Positions 1 through 13,005 are shown, numbered from the stretch's first letter. The stretch: 64,000 bases of DNA from Paraspadella gotoi (GCA_051294375.1 CM119269.1:17656265-17720264); one strand, 5' to 3'. Made by a program: numbers and translations. The notes: generated by a model not told the origin, from the letters alone.

Positions 1-39
1 CTTCTAACCAGCTACTACCTTGCTACCGAACCCGGCTCA

Positions 40-46
40 AATTAAC

Positions 47-102
<56 letters not shown>

Positions 103-181
103 CGAGAGAGAGAGAGAGAGAAGAGGAGAAGAGAGAGAGAGAGAAAGAAGAGAGGAGAAAAAGAGAGAGAGAGAGAGAGAA
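40..181 (+). repeat. (GA)n microsatellite, imperfect
   Basis: About 140 bases of AG dinucleotides with occasional extra G or A. Present again at 8552-8693 and as (CT)n at about 17536-17673. Its translations into Arg/Glu or Ser/Leu runs are not genes. Confidence 0.95.
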
Positions 182-2090
182 AGGATTTATCGCATTTATC
201 GATCGAATCAACTGTAAATTTGAGAGCGAGTTCGCCTTTGAAGTGCGATTGTAAAAGATCTGTGAATTTGTGATAAGTGAAATGGAATTACTCGAAGGAA
301 CGACGGCGTGGATTTTATATCGTGAAATCTTCAACGGAGACTTTTTCCCGAAGAACAAGTTTGCCTAAAACTGTCGGCAGCTGAAGTAAAATGTATAGGA
401 GATAATGCCATGTAAAAAAAGGCGGAATCTTATCTGAAATTCGTCGTAGAAAAACAAGAAGTATTAAATAATAGATAAACTGTTATTAATTTTTTTTAAA
501 TCATATATCTAGATAAGTGAGAGTGTCTTAAATAATATTGTTAAGACTTAAGTCACAACATTCATAAACGAAAAAAAGGATCTGGTACAAAGAGAATCCA
601 AGAGGCGACAGAAATGATAAAGTATAAATGAAATTAAAACTGACAAAACGACAAAGTGAAGTTTGAATTAAAAAAAAAAAGGGGGAGGAAAGATGAGAGG
701 GAGTTCAAAGGAAAACCCGACTCCAAAAAAAGCGCGCGAGAAAAATGTTTTGATTAATGCGTCATTAGTTTTGAGAGGAGAAAAAAAAGGGTAAAAACGA
801 AAAAGGAGAATCAGTTTTTGGAAAATAAAAACAGGCGGCCCCGTCGGAAGATGACGAAAACAACCGATTTTCATTTTGGTTTCGAACTCGAAATAAAATA
901 TGCGGAGGTGGAGATCTCTGTATGAAGAAACAAAATATGGGGCAAGATATGAAATAGATGAATTTTTAATGCCAATATTTTTGGGACGAGCATCACCTTT
1001 GAGGGATTATGTTTGTGATTTATTTATACTTAACGTTGAATCCTAAATATATTGTGTTAATAATCAATCTTTATATGACACGATTTACTAATCGGTCAAT
1101 CAGTTGCTGGTTCAAAGTGAAATGTCTAAATTTAGTTATTTGATTATTTTGTCTTGATGAATAAAACTTAAATCGGATGAACTACTTGTCATAAAGTTTT
1201 CTGGAAAATCGTCAAACCAGCCAGTGTATCCACAATTTTAAACGCGAAAAAAAATTAAACTGAAAACAAATCTCACTTACTTAAAAACTTTTAGGTATTT
1301 ATAAAAAAAATCGTTGTTTTATGATATACAGATAAGTAACGCAAATTATTTTCAAAGTGCTAACTTAACTTAACCTTTCAAAACCAAACTTATGATCAAA
1401 TCTGTCGCGAATCCAGACCAAGGCTTAACCCCAAAAAACTTACTATCACCCAAATAACAGCTTTTTTTAGTTAAATAGTTATAATAATATTTTATTTGAA
1501 GTATCCTGGCGCCGGAAGCGAAAAAAAACAAAAAAACCAAAAACAAACCAAAAAATTTGGTCGCGAATTAGACCTTTTCTCTTTGGAGATTTTCTCACAC
1601 TTTCGCCTCAAAACGAAAAAGAAACTAAAAAAAACGAAAATAATCATTTTGGGCCAAAATATTATTTTCTCCGAATTCTGAAACTGGCAACGCGAGGGTT
1701 TGATCGACGGCTTGGGAAGTCACATACCACTGTGGAAGGTGCCGAAGAGTAGAGACTTAAGAGGAGAACTGTGGAGCGATTAAAGAGAAATGAAAAAAGA
1801 AAAAATACAACTATATAGTCTATAACTTAGAGACTGAAAAAAAAAAGAAGAAAGAAATAAAGAAAGAAGACGAAGATATAAGATATAAGGAAAAGAACGA
1901 TATAAAGATAGAAAAAAAAAACGAAAGAAAGAAGAAAAAAGATATAGGAAAGAACGATAGAAAGAAAGAAAAAGAAAGAAAGCGAGCAACCAGACAAAAA
2001 GAAAGAAAGATAAAAGAAAATCAAATAGAAAAAAGGAGGTACTTGCAATTTTTCACTTTTCGCTTCGGACTTCTGATTAACGGTTTTAAT

Positions 2091-2116
2091 CAGTCGTCGT
2101 CGTCGTCGTCGGTTGT

Positions 2117-2157
<41 letters not shown>

Positions 2158-2167
2158 CGTCGACGAT
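2091..2167 (+). repeat. (CGT)n trinucleotide tract
   Basis: Near-perfect CGT array with one GTTGTCG interruption. Repeated at 10603-10679 and as (ACG)n at about 15491-15539, where the interruption is missing and the array is shorter. Confidence 0.93.
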
Positions 2168-2478
2168 AAGAGAAAGCCGAAATAATTAAGTCTTTGGCGC
2201 ACGTAACGGCCTTTCAGGGAACCAGAAGAATAAAAATCACCAACAACAACCAACAGAGAAAAACAATTAGAACTCCAAGGTGGCCTATGATGAAAATAGC
2301 AGCTTTACATTAACGTCATCGAAACAACAACAACAACTAGTTCCGATCGATGAAAAATAACAACAACAACACAAACAACAACGACTCAGAGAGACGTCTG
2401 AGTTATAATCGAACGATTGAGTCCGAGTCACTCGAAATCCTCTCGCGACGTCTCTTTCCTAATCTCTCTCTCTTCTCT

Positions 2479-2520
<42 letters not shown>

Positions 2521-3022
2521 ATCGGCTGGCGAGTCAACCGCGTCATCCGTTAACGTAAAGCAGAGTGTTCGGATCAACTCTCATCTCTCTTTCTCTCTCT
2601 CTTTCCTCTCTCTCTCTCTCTGCTCTCTTCTCTCATCTCTCTCTTCCTCTCTCTCTCTCTCTCTCTCCTCTCTCTCTTTGGTTTTGACCAATGTCAAATT
2701 CCTTTCTGTGTTGTTATCCCAATACTATGACGATGTTGTTGGGTCTGGGTACAAGTCAGCGGTTGTTGTTGTTGTCGTTTCCGTTGTCGTTGTCGTTGTC
2801 GTGTGTCTTGTCGTTGTCGTTGTCGTTGTCGCTTTCAACGAGTAATCGCACAATTACATTCGAAATAAACATTGAACATTAAAAATTAAAAATTAACACA
2901 ATAAGAATAAAGACTCTTCAATAGTATTTGGTTGGAAAATAAAAATAAGAAAAATTCACATTTTTAAAAAATTTCTTGATATCTGAAAAAAATCATACTG
3001 AACCGAAAAATTTCTTAAAAAA

Positions 3023-3090
3023 CCACCAACGAAGCGATTCGAACCGTAACCTTTGCCACAGCGCCTTAGTGACCAGACAATCGAAAGAGT
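3023..3090 (-). other. tRNA-like element (SINE head or tRNA pseudogene), copy 1
   Basis: The minus strand has a B-box-like GGTTCGAATCG preceded about 30 bases upstream by CACTAAGGCGCTG, which resembles the D-arm/A-box of tRNA-Leu. The T-arm stem pairs poorly, so a working tRNA is unlikely. It abuts the GC-rich hairpin block at 3110-3247, as a tRNA-derived repeat might. Repeated at 11535-11602 and, inverted, at 14577-14642. Confidence 0.4.
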
Positions 3091-3109
3091 GGCGCCAGTT
3101 TTCTCATCC

Positions 3110-3247
3110 AAGAATTGGCGTTGGAACCGCTCGATCGGGCCTCGCCCGAAGCCTCGTGGCTCGCTCGACCGTTAAAACCGGGCCCGGACCGACCAGGTTT
3201 TAGGCTCCGCGCCGCGGGGCCCCGACGCCAGGCGGCCTGGCGGATGT
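3110..3247. other. GC-rich hairpin island (copy 1)
   Basis: A GC-rich block in AT-rich surroundings with several inverted repeats, the clearest being CGCCAGG-CGG-CCTGGCG at 3226-3242. It carries GGCTCCGCGCC, also found in the island near 8208. Repeated at 11622-11759 and inverted at about 14405-14540. Confidence 0.55.
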
Positions 3248-4000
3248 CACGGTCAAAATCTCAATGAGTTGTCAAGGATCGAAAAGGGAAGCAGATCAGT
3301 CAGAAGAAGAAGATGAATCGATCGAAGGAAGAGTCTCGTCCGTCGTCTCGTTTTGTTAGATTTCATCTGATTGGATTGTTTGACAAAACTAATTGGTTGA
3401 TACTGATTGTTTAATTGACCTATGACCGATTGATTCGTTGATTTATTCATTCATCCTCACATTTCATTCTACACTTACACTACCGATCCATCTTTAGATA
3501 AGTCTACTTGTGGTTCTGAAAGATTCGCTGGCTCTTGTTGGAGGCTGAAAGAAGGCGAATGGTTGGTTATAGTCAATTTAGTTATCTCGCTTGTGCGACC
3601 ACGAAAAATATTTTTATTAAAGCAAGGTACTTAATTGCAATTATAAATTTTAAAAAAAAAATTAGTTAAGAAACTGAATCTTTAATCTAAGAGAATGTTA
3701 TTCACCTCGAAATGAATTCGATTTTCAATTTTAAGCGGCATTTTAAAACCAAATGAATAAGATGAAAGGACAATTAAAAAAAATTGTTTAACACATTTTC
3801 AGATTAGAATTGTAAAACAGGCAATCGGATCCAAAATGGTCTTTCGCAACCTTTAAATTTATGTAGAGAGAGAGAGAGAAGAGAGAGAGAGGAAAGAGAA
3901 ATTCTGGAGATGCCATTCTTCAGGAATTAGAAATAATCAAATGGTTTTTTTCAAAAAAGATTCTCTCTCTCTCTCTCTCCTCTTCTCTCTCTTTCTCTCT

Positions 4001-4033
<33 letters not shown>

Positions 4034-4476
4034 TTTTGTGGCGGATAATTCACTTTCCCTTCCCGCTCGTTCGAAATTTTTTAGTTGAAAGCCGAAAGAA
4101 CGAAGCTTAGTTTTTTTTTTTTTTCTCTCTAATTTTTTTCTCTCCATTTTTTTTTCTTTTTCTCTGTTTGCATTTCCTTCGAGTTTTAACCAACAAATGA
4201 AAATTCCCTCCTCCTTCGCTGGGCGGGAGAGAGAAAAAAAAGGGATTGAAATATACTTATACATCAAGAATGGAATGGAAAAATAATTGAGAACATTAAA
4301 AAGCAACAAAACTTAATTATAGTTCGATGCACATTTTTAACAAACGAGGGAATTTAAAATAAACCTCCAACTCTCTGAAAACGAGTAATAAATTATTTCG
4401 TAAATGGACGTTTAAATCTCGTAAATTCATTTTTTTTTTTTTAAGGAGGGGAAAAATAGTTTCATATTTTCGGCGG

Positions 4477-4493
4477 GGGAAGAGAGGGAGAGA

Positions 4494-4577
<84 letters not shown>

Positions 4578-4581
4578 AGAG
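4477..4581 (+). repeat. (GA)n tract spanning the end of the direct duplicate
   Basis: This tract is continuous here. In copy 2 (from 12989) it is cut by the 25-N gap, which marks it as a site where assembly failed or switched. Confidence 0.93.
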
Positions 4582-5082
4582 GGGGATAAAGAGAATCGGG
4601 TCGCATCTTGTTTAGACAAAAAACAAACGAAGGTAGTCGCGAAATAGCGTAAAAAAAATTCGGCTTATTAAAACGGATCGTAAATTTGAAACAGTTGAGT
4701 CCGTGAAAGAATCCGTGAATTATGGCGAGGAAAAAAAACACCTCAAAAAAACGTGTATGGGAAAAAAGTGAAGGACAATAAATCGACTTCGAACATCGAG
4801 GGAAAAAAGGAGCCACGCTTTTTTTTTTTCCGCCGCCGCCAGGGATTTTTCTCCCTTCGTCTTCGTTGCCCTTAAGGGGCTTTTGTTTTTTGTTCCCGCA
4901 GGGCTTGGTTGTCCTTTTGTCTTAATCTCTCTGTTACGGTTGTACCATTTCCATTTTTAAAGGTTAAGTAGTTTGTCGAGCTAAATCGTTTTTTTTGTCA
5001 GTACAGTTGTCTATTCTGTCAGTAGGATTCGGTTCGTTATTGTTGTCATCTTATTTTCCCAGTACTGTTAATTAACACTCGG
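4566..5082 (+). repeat. Small inverted duplication, left arm
   Basis: About 0.5 kb matched in reverse complement by 5259-5796. The inner ends share AGTGTTAATTAACAGTACTG. The 25-N gap lies next to the right arm, after a (GA)n tract (5083-5216). No gene seen. Confidence 0.88.
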
Positions 5083-5115
5083 GTGAGAGAGAGAGAGGAG
5101 AGAGAGAGAGAGAAG

Positions 5116-5177
<62 letters not shown>

Positions 5178-5233
5178 GAGAGTAGAGGATGAGAGAGAGA
5201 GAGAAGAGAGAGAGACGCGATCGCCGTGGCGCA

Positions 5234-5258
5234 NNNNNNNNNNNNNNNNNNNNNNNNN
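5234..5258. other. Assembly gap, 25 N, at small inverted-repeat centre
   Basis: Exactly 25 N. The sequence immediately right of it is the inverted copy of sequence about 150 bases to its left. A fixed-size placeholder, not a measured gap. Confidence 0.97.
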
Positions 5259-5796
5259 CGAGTGTTAATTAACAGTACTGGGAAAATAAAGATGACAACA
5301 ATAACGAACCGAATCCTACTGACAGAATAGACAAACTGTACTGACAAAAAAAAACGATTTAGCTCGACAAAATAACTTAACCTTTAAAATGGAAATAAGG
5401 TACAACCTCGTTAACAAGAGAGACTTAAGACAAAAGGACAACCAAGCCCTGCGGGAAACAAAAAAACAAAAGGCCCCTTAAGGGCAACGAAGGGACGAAG
5501 GGAGAAAAATCCCCTGGCGGCGGCGGAAAAAAAAGCGTGGCTCCTTTTTTTCCCTCGATGTTCGACGTCAGATTTATTGTCCTTTCACTTTTTTTCCCAT
5601 ACACGTTTTTTTGAGGTGTTTTTTTCCCTCGCCATAATTCACGATCTTTTTCACGGACTCAAACGTGTTTCAAATTTACGATCCGTTTTTAATATAGCCG
5701 ATTTTTTTTTACGCTATTTCGCGACTACCTTCGTTTGTTTTTTGTCTAAACACAGATGCGACCCGATTCTCTTTATCCCCCTCTCTCTCCCTCTCC
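5259..5796 (-). repeat. Small inverted duplication, right arm
   Basis: Reverse complement of 4566-5082 with scattered one- to three-base indels. The match ends in a CT-rich tract near 5796, exactly where sequence 5797-8512 (a different neighbour) begins. Confidence 0.86.
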
Positions 5797-6844
5797 CGAT
5801 GACGACGACGACGACGACGACGATGACGACGACGACGACAACTAAATTATTATTCCTTGGGTGACTAAAACCGTGTCACTATTATCACCGGCGCCTTCCC
5901 CCGCCCCCCCCATACTCAATCTACCGACCCTGACGCTAATGTCTCCGATCGGAAGGGAAATCGAATTATCAGTCATTTGCCATGGGAATGCCGCTCTCTT
6001 CTCTTCACGCTGTCTCTATCTCATATTTCACTCTATTCCTCTCTCCTCTCTGTCGATGGGGAGATGAGGTTGAGATAGCTGAAGTCTTTGCGGGTCAAAG
6101 GTCGCGACTCCGACTGAGAAATTTGTTTTTTTCGTTGTCGTCGTTGTTGTCGTTGTCGTTCCTGCCCCTCCCATTTTTATATGAACGAGACTTTTTTATC
6201 TATTGATCATTCATTCAAACTCTCAATTCTCATCGTTTTTAAATAATGAGCCCCAAACTTCCTAAAGGGTAATAGCTAAAATTCAAAAGCAAAGTCCGCC
6301 ACGCATCGTACTTTCCTTCTTTTATAGAATATTATTGGCAAGACCAGCGTTTCGAACCTACTGTGAATTTAGTTTTTCTTTGCCAAGACAATATCCCCGA
6401 GAAAAAAAAAAAAGTTTCACGAAAAAACCAATTGTGGAATGTTCTAGAATGTTCGTCCACACAATCTCCAATTATCAAAAATTTGTTTGTATATAGTAGT
6501 TTTCTCGCCTTTCTAGATTTTCCAGTTTTTCTCTCGCTACATCATTAATTCTCTCGTTTCCGGCTCAACTAATTTCTCCCTGATGAGGAGGAGCCTTCGC
6601 GCAAACGAGTCGATTCGATTCGAACCAGAGAATTGTACAACTCATGGTCTTCGGCCAGGACCAAAGAATGAAAAAGTAAATTGCCGAAATTAAAACAAAA
6701 AATTAAAGAAAAATCTTGAATGGAAATGTACAGAAAATATGAAAATAAAAATGAAAGAAAATATAGGAACTAAACAATATTTTTAACGAAATAAGAAAAA
6801 ACCGTAATGAAATCCGAAAAGAGTACCTACGCGAGCCACAGAGA

Positions 6845-7005
6845 AAGACGAAAACAAAGACGAAGAGCAGAGACGAAGACAAGGACGAAGAACAAAGAGG
6901 AAGACGAGGGCCAAGCGGAGACGAAGAGAAGACAGGCGAAAGACGAAGACGAAGGGAAGACGAAGAAGAAGACAAGGACCAAGACGAAGGACGAAGGCGA
7001 AGACT
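6845..7005 (+). repeat. GAC/GAA-rich minisatellite
   Basis: Irregular alternation of GAC, GAA and AAG triplets (for example GACGAAGACGAAGGG). The inverted partner is at about 19280-19445. One plus frame is open and highly charged (Lys/Glu/Arg/Thr) but is simply the translated repeat. Confidence 0.8.
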
Positions 7006-7440
7006 GACATGAAAACGAGGCTTGAATGGAGAAACAATTGTTTCTTTTCTTCTCCCCACAGAGGATTTAGGGCGATGTAAAGAGGTTCGTGCCGCGATTC
7101 CGACAGGATGCTAACCCGATTCTAACCCGATCAACCTGTTTATAATCCTAAAGAAAAGTCATAACAATAGTAAAAGCAAAAAATAATAAAAAACAATAAC
7201 AAATACAATGTATTGAAGTGAGGTAAACCTGAAACCGAGTCAAGGTCGGTGAACTTGATCGTCGGATGTCGTTGTTGTCGCGTCGTTTGTCTTCGTTGTT
7301 ATCATCGTTGCTTGTATGCTAACAAAGAAAAATTCTAATTACTTGAGGTTAGATATATTTTCGTCTTTTGTCAAAGTTATGCCTAATCGGAATTAAAAAA
7401 AAATTCAATCTTGTGAATTTTTCTCTCAGTTAATGAAATT

Positions 7441-7572
7441 TTTTTATCTTCTTTCTTCTTTCTTTTTTATTTCTTTCTTTCTTTCTTTCTTTCTTCTTTC
7501 TTTCTTTCTTCTTTTTCTTTTCTTTCTTTCTTTCCTTTTTTCTTTCTTTCTTTCTTTCTTTCTTTCTCTTTA
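7441..7572 (+). repeat. (TTTC)n tetranucleotide tract, interrupted
   Basis: Pyrimidine-only T/C array with irregular spacing. The inverted counterpart, 18701-18791, is a nearly perfect (GAAA)n array. Confidence 0.92.
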
Positions 7573-8207
7573 GCAAAGAATCCCCCGAACGCGGGAGGCT
7601 ACATTGCGATAAAATCTCTACTAGAAGCTCTCCGTGAGAGGAATGGTAAAAAGGAGTGGAGGATAGGATGAAGGAGAGGAGTGAGGATGAAGGAGAGAAT
7701 GAAGAAGAGGAGTGATGAAAGGGATCGAAAGAGAAGGTGTGTCGAGATGCGGAGTGCCGGGGCAAAGGAGAATGAAGAAGAGTGAATGAGTGAATTATTC
7801 TACAGGGAAGAGATCAAGGAAGGTGAAGACACGCGAGTCACTGACAATGCACAGACAGATCGAGTTTCACTGCCTCGTTCACTCACTGTTTTTAATAGAA
7901 CAGTGATAATGTTGGAGAAATATGTTATGCAACAGCATAATGGAGAAAAAAGAGGCAAAATAAAAACTAAATGGCTTAATGGAATTTACAAAGAACAGGA
8001 AAACAACTCAGCGAATGCTTTAGGTTACCTCGAACTCGAGAAAAAAAACGACGCGGAAGCACGTCTTCGTGGTGCAGGGGATAGTTGAGGAAAAGAGGAG
8101 AGAAGAAAAACTTCGGTTCGGAGGTCCGAGGTGAGAGAAGTTGTAGAGGCGCTCCACCGGAAGCAAGAAGGGGAGAGAAGGGAGAGTCGAGAAACAAAGG
8201 GCCATTG

Positions 8208-8246
8208 GGCCGAGCGGGCCGTCTGGGGCGCGGAGCCCGCTCGGCC
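8208..8246. other. Perfect 11-bp inverted repeat in GC-rich island
   Basis: GGCCGAGCGGG (8208-8218) and CCCGCTCGGCC (8236-8246) around a 17-base loop containing GGGGCGCGGAG. The inverted-arm version lies near 17990-18040. Able to extrude as a cruciform or to fold in RNA; function unknown. Confidence 0.6.
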
Positions 8247-8512
8247 GCGTGGTTGGCGGGCGCGAGAAGCTCGCCGAATTTCCTCGCCCGAAATTCTCGC
8301 CCGCCGGGAGAAGCACACTTTTCTTCGATGTGAAGAAAATCGCTACATCGAAGATCGAGATTCGGAAAGGGAGAATAGGGAAGAGGGAAATCCGACTGCA
8401 TTTTGTGTAATGTAGTGGAACTGCATTACGTGGAACAAAATGGAACATCGGTTTGGTTCTTTTTATGTTATGGCAGTACTACTGTAACGCGAAAAATTCG
8501 ACAACATGATTC

Positions 8513-8558
8513 CTTCTAACCAGCTACTACCTTGCTACCGAACCCGGCTCAAATTAAC

Positions 8559-8614
<56 letters not shown>

Positions 8615-10628
8615 CGAGAGAGAGAGAGAGAGAAGAGGAGAAGAGAGAGAGAGAGAAAGAAGAGAGGAGAAAAAGAGAGAGAGAGAGAGAGAAAGGATTT
8701 ATCGCATTTATCGATCGAATCAACTGTAAATTTGAGAGCGAGTTCGCCTTTGAAGTGCGATTGTAAAAGATCTGTGAATTTGTGATAAGTGAAATGGAAT
8801 TACTCGAAGGAACGACGGCGTGGATTTTATATCGTGAAATCTTCAACGGAGACTTTTTCCCGAAGAACAAGTTTGCCTAAAACTGTCGGCAGCTGAAGTA
8901 AAATGTATAGGAGATAATGCCATGTAAAAAAAGGCGGAATCTTATCTGAAATTCGTCGTAGAAAAACAAGAAGTATTAAATAATAGATAAACTGTTATTA
9001 ATTTTTTTTAAATCATATATCTAGATAAGTGAGAGTGTCTTAAATAATATTGTTAAGACTTAAGTCACAACATTCATAAACGAAAAAAAGGATCTGGTAC
9101 AAAGAGAATCCAAGAGGCGACAGAAATGATAAAGTATAAATGAAATTAAAACTGACAAAACGACAAAGTGAAGTTTGAATTAAAAAAAAAAAGGGGGAGG
9201 AAAGATGAGAGGGAGTTCAAAGGAAAACCCGACTCCAAAAAAAGCGCGCGAGAAAAATGTTTTGATTAATGCGTCATTAGTTTTGAGAGGAGAAAAAAAA
9301 GGGTAAAAACGAAAAAGGAGAATCAGTTTTTGGAAAATAAAAACAGGCGGCCCCGTCGGAAGATGACGAAAACAACCGATTTTCATTTTGGTTTCGAACT
9401 CGAAATAAAATATGCGGAGGTGGAGATCTCTGTATGAAGAAACAAAATATGGGGCAAGATATGAAATAGATGAATTTTTAATGCCAATATTTTTGGGACG
9501 AGCATCACCTTTGAGGGATTATGTTTGTGATTTATTTATACTTAACGTTGAATCCTAAATATATTGTGTTAATAATCAATCTTTATATGACACGATTTAC
9601 TAATCGGTCAATCAGTTGCTGGTTCAAAGTGAAATGTCTAAATTTAGTTATTTGATTATTTTGTCTTGATGAATAAAACTTAAATCGGATGAACTACTTG
9701 TCATAAAGTTTTCTGGAAAATCGTCAAACCAGCCAGTGTATCCACAATTTTAAACGCGAAAAAAAATTAAACTGAAAACAAATCTCACTTACTTAAAAAC
9801 TTTTAGGTATTTATAAAAAAAATCGTTGTTTTATGATATACAGATAAGTAACGCAAATTATTTTCAAAGTGCTAACTTAACTTAACCTTTCAAAACCAAA
9901 CTTATGATCAAATCTGTCGCGAATCCAGACCAAGGCTTAACCCCAAAAAACTTACTATCACCCAAATAACAGCTTTTTTTAGTTAAATAGTTATAATAAT
10001 ATTTTATTTGAAGTATCCTGGCGCCGGAAGCGAAAAAAAACAAAAAAACCAAAAACAAACCAAAAAATTTGGTCGCGAATTAGACCTTTTCTCTTTGGAG
10101 ATTTTCTCACACTTTCGCCTCAAAACGAAAAAGAAACTAAAAAAAACGAAAATAATCATTTTGGGCCAAAATATTATTTTCTCCGAATTCTGAAACTGGC
10201 AACGCGAGGGTTTGATCGACGGCTTGGGAAGTCACATACCACTGTGGAAGGTGCCGAAGAGTAGAGACTTAAGAGGAGAACTGTGGAGCGATTAAAGAGA
10301 AATGAAAAAAGAAAAAATACAACTATATAGTCTATAACTTAGAGACTGAAAAAAAAAAGAAGAAAGAAATAAAGAAAGAAGACGAAGATATAAGATATAA
10401 GGAAAAGAACGATATAAAGATAGAAAAAAAAAACGAAAGAAAGAAGAAAAAAGATATAGGAAAGAACGATAGAAAGAAAGAAAAAGAAAGAAAGCGAGCA
10501 ACCAGACAAAAAGAAAGAAAGATAAAAGAAAATCAAATAGAAAAAAGGAGGTACTTGCAATTTTTCACTTTTCGCTTCGGACTTCTGATTAACGGTTTTA
10601 ATCAGTCGTCGTCGTCGTCGTCGGTTGT

Positions 10629-10669
<41 letters not shown>

Positions 10670-10990
10670 CGTCGACGATAAGAGAAAGCCGAAATAATTA
10701 AGTCTTTGGCGCACGTAACGGCCTTTCAGGGAACCAGAAGAATAAAAATCACCAACAACAACCAACAGAGAAAAACAATTAGAACTCCAAGGTGGCCTAT
10801 GATGAAAATAGCAGCTTTACATTAACGTCATCGAAACAACAACAACAACTAGTTCCGATCGATGAAAAATAACAACAACAACACAAACAACAACGACTCA
10901 GAGAGACGTCTGAGTTATAATCGAACGATTGAGTCCGAGTCACTCGAAATCCTCTCGCGACGTCTCTTTCCTAATCTCTCTCTCTTCTCT

Positions 10991-11032
<42 letters not shown>

Positions 11033-12512
11033 ATCGGCTGGCGAGTCAACCGCGTCATCCGTTAACGTAAAGCAGAGTGTTCGGATCAACTCTCATCTCT
11101 CTTTCTCTCTCTCTTTCCTCTCTCTCTCTCTCTGCTCTCTTCTCTCATCTCTCTCTTCCTCTCTCTCTCTCTCTCTCTCCTCTCTCTCTTTGGTTTTGAC
11201 CAATGTCAAATTCCTTTCTGTGTTGTTATCCCAATACTATGACGATGTTGTTGGGTCTGGGTACAAGTCAGCGGTTGTTGTTGTTGTCGTTTCCGTTGTC
11301 GTTGTCGTTGTCGTGTGTCTTGTCGTTGTCGTTGTCGTTGTCGCTTTCAACGAGTAATCGCACAATTACATTCGAAATAAACATTGAACATTAAAAATTA
11401 AAAATTAACACAATAAGAATAAAGACTCTTCAATAGTATTTGGTTGGAAAATAAAAATAAGAAAAATTCACATTTTTAAAAAATTTCTTGATATCTGAAA
11501 AAAATCATACTGAACCGAAAAATTTCTTAAAAAACCACCAACGAAGCGATTCGAACCGTAACCTTTGCCACAGCGCCTTAGTGACCAGACAATCGAAAGA
11601 GTGGCGCCAGTTTTCTCATCCAAGAATTGGCGTTGGAACCGCTCGATCGGGCCTCGCCCGAAGCCTCGTGGCTCGCTCGACCGTTAAAACCGGGCCCGGA
11701 CCGACCAGGTTTTAGGCTCCGCGCCGCGGGGCCCCGACGCCAGGCGGCCTGGCGGATGTCACGGTCAAAATCTCAATGAGTTGTCAAGGATCGAAAAGGG
11801 AAGCAGATCAGTCAGAAGAAGAAGATGAATCGATCGAAGGAAGAGTCTCGTCCGTCGTCTCGTTTTGTTAGATTTCATCTGATTGGATTGTTTGACAAAA
11901 CTAATTGGTTGATACTGATTGTTTAATTGACCTATGACCGATTGATTCGTTGATTTATTCATTCATCCTCACATTTCATTCTACACTTACACTACCGATC
12001 CATCTTTAGATAAGTCTACTTGTGGTTCTGAAAGATTCGCTGGCTCTTGTTGGAGGCTGAAAGAAGGCGAATGGTTGGTTATAGTCAATTTAGTTATCTC
12101 GCTTGTGCGACCACGAAAAATATTTTTATTAAAGCAAGGTACTTAATTGCAATTATAAATTTTAAAAAAAAAATTAGTTAAGAAACTGAATCTTTAATCT
12201 AAGAGAATGTTATTCACCTCGAAATGAATTCGATTTTCAATTTTAAGCGGCATTTTAAAACCAAATGAATAAGATGAAAGGACAATTAAAAAAAATTGTT
12301 TAACACATTTTCAGATTAGAATTGTAAAACAGGCAATCGGATCCAAAATGGTCTTTCGCAACCTTTAAATTTATGTAGAGAGAGAGAGAGAAGAGAGAGA
12401 GAGGAAAGAGAAATTCTGGAGATGCCATTCTTCAGGAATTAGAAATAATCAAATGGTTTTTTTCAAAAAAGATTCTCTCTCTCTCTCTCTCCTCTTCTCT
12501 CTCTTTCTCTCT

Positions 12513-12545
<33 letters not shown>

Positions 12546-13005
12546 TTTTGTGGCGGATAATTCACTTTCCCTTCCCGCTCGTTCGAAATTTTTTAGTTGA
12601 AAGCCGAAAGAACGAAGCTTAGTTTTTTTTTTTTTTCTCTCTAATTTTTTTCTCTCCATTTTTTTTTCTTTTTCTCTGTTTGCATTTCCTTCGAGTTTTA
12701 ACCAACAAATGAAAATTCCCTCCTCCTTCGCTGGGCGGGAGAGAGAAAAAAAAGGGATTGAAATATACTTATACATCAAGAATGGAATGGAAAAATAATT
12801 GAGAACATTAAAAAGCAACAAAACTTAATTATAGTTCGATGCACATTTTTAACAAACGAGGGAATTTAAAATAAACCTCCAACTCTCTGAAAACGAGTAA
12901 TAAATTATTTCGTAAATGGACGTTTAAATCTCGTAAATTCATTTTTTTTTTTTTAAGGAGGGGAAAAATAGTTTCATATTTTCGGCGGGGGAAGAGAGGG
13001 AGAGA

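Larger units (their letters stand above)
1..4565 (+). repeat. Direct duplicate, copy 1 (no gene seen)
   Basis: Recurs at 8513-13077 with an offset of 8512 and no difference that I can find. It contains (GA)n at 40-181, (CGT)n at 2091-2167, CT tracts at 2462-2680, a (GTTGTC)-type tract at 2760-2830, a tRNA-like element and a GC-rich hairpin block. The copy starts at the window edge, so its true left end is unknown. No coding sequence is supportable. Confidence 0.93.

Noticed and set aside
40-220. Long Arg/Glu and Ser/Leu open frames over GA/CT tracts (here and at about 2417, 3920, 4317, 8506, 13318, 20760, 35547, 39485, 41439, 43331)
   Set aside because: They are translations of (GA)n/(CT)n microsatellite; open frames on both strands, no unique sequence, no splice or start context.
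6703-7059. Charged 60-120 aa frames at the GAC/GAA minisatellite
   Set aside because: Repeat-derived; the frame is not conserved between the two arms.
8025-8415. Overlapping 80-140 aa frames in the GC-rich island
   Set aside because: Several frames on both strands are open at once, as expected from high GC; composition is Arg/Pro/Ala-heavy and the inverted copy does not preserve any one frame.
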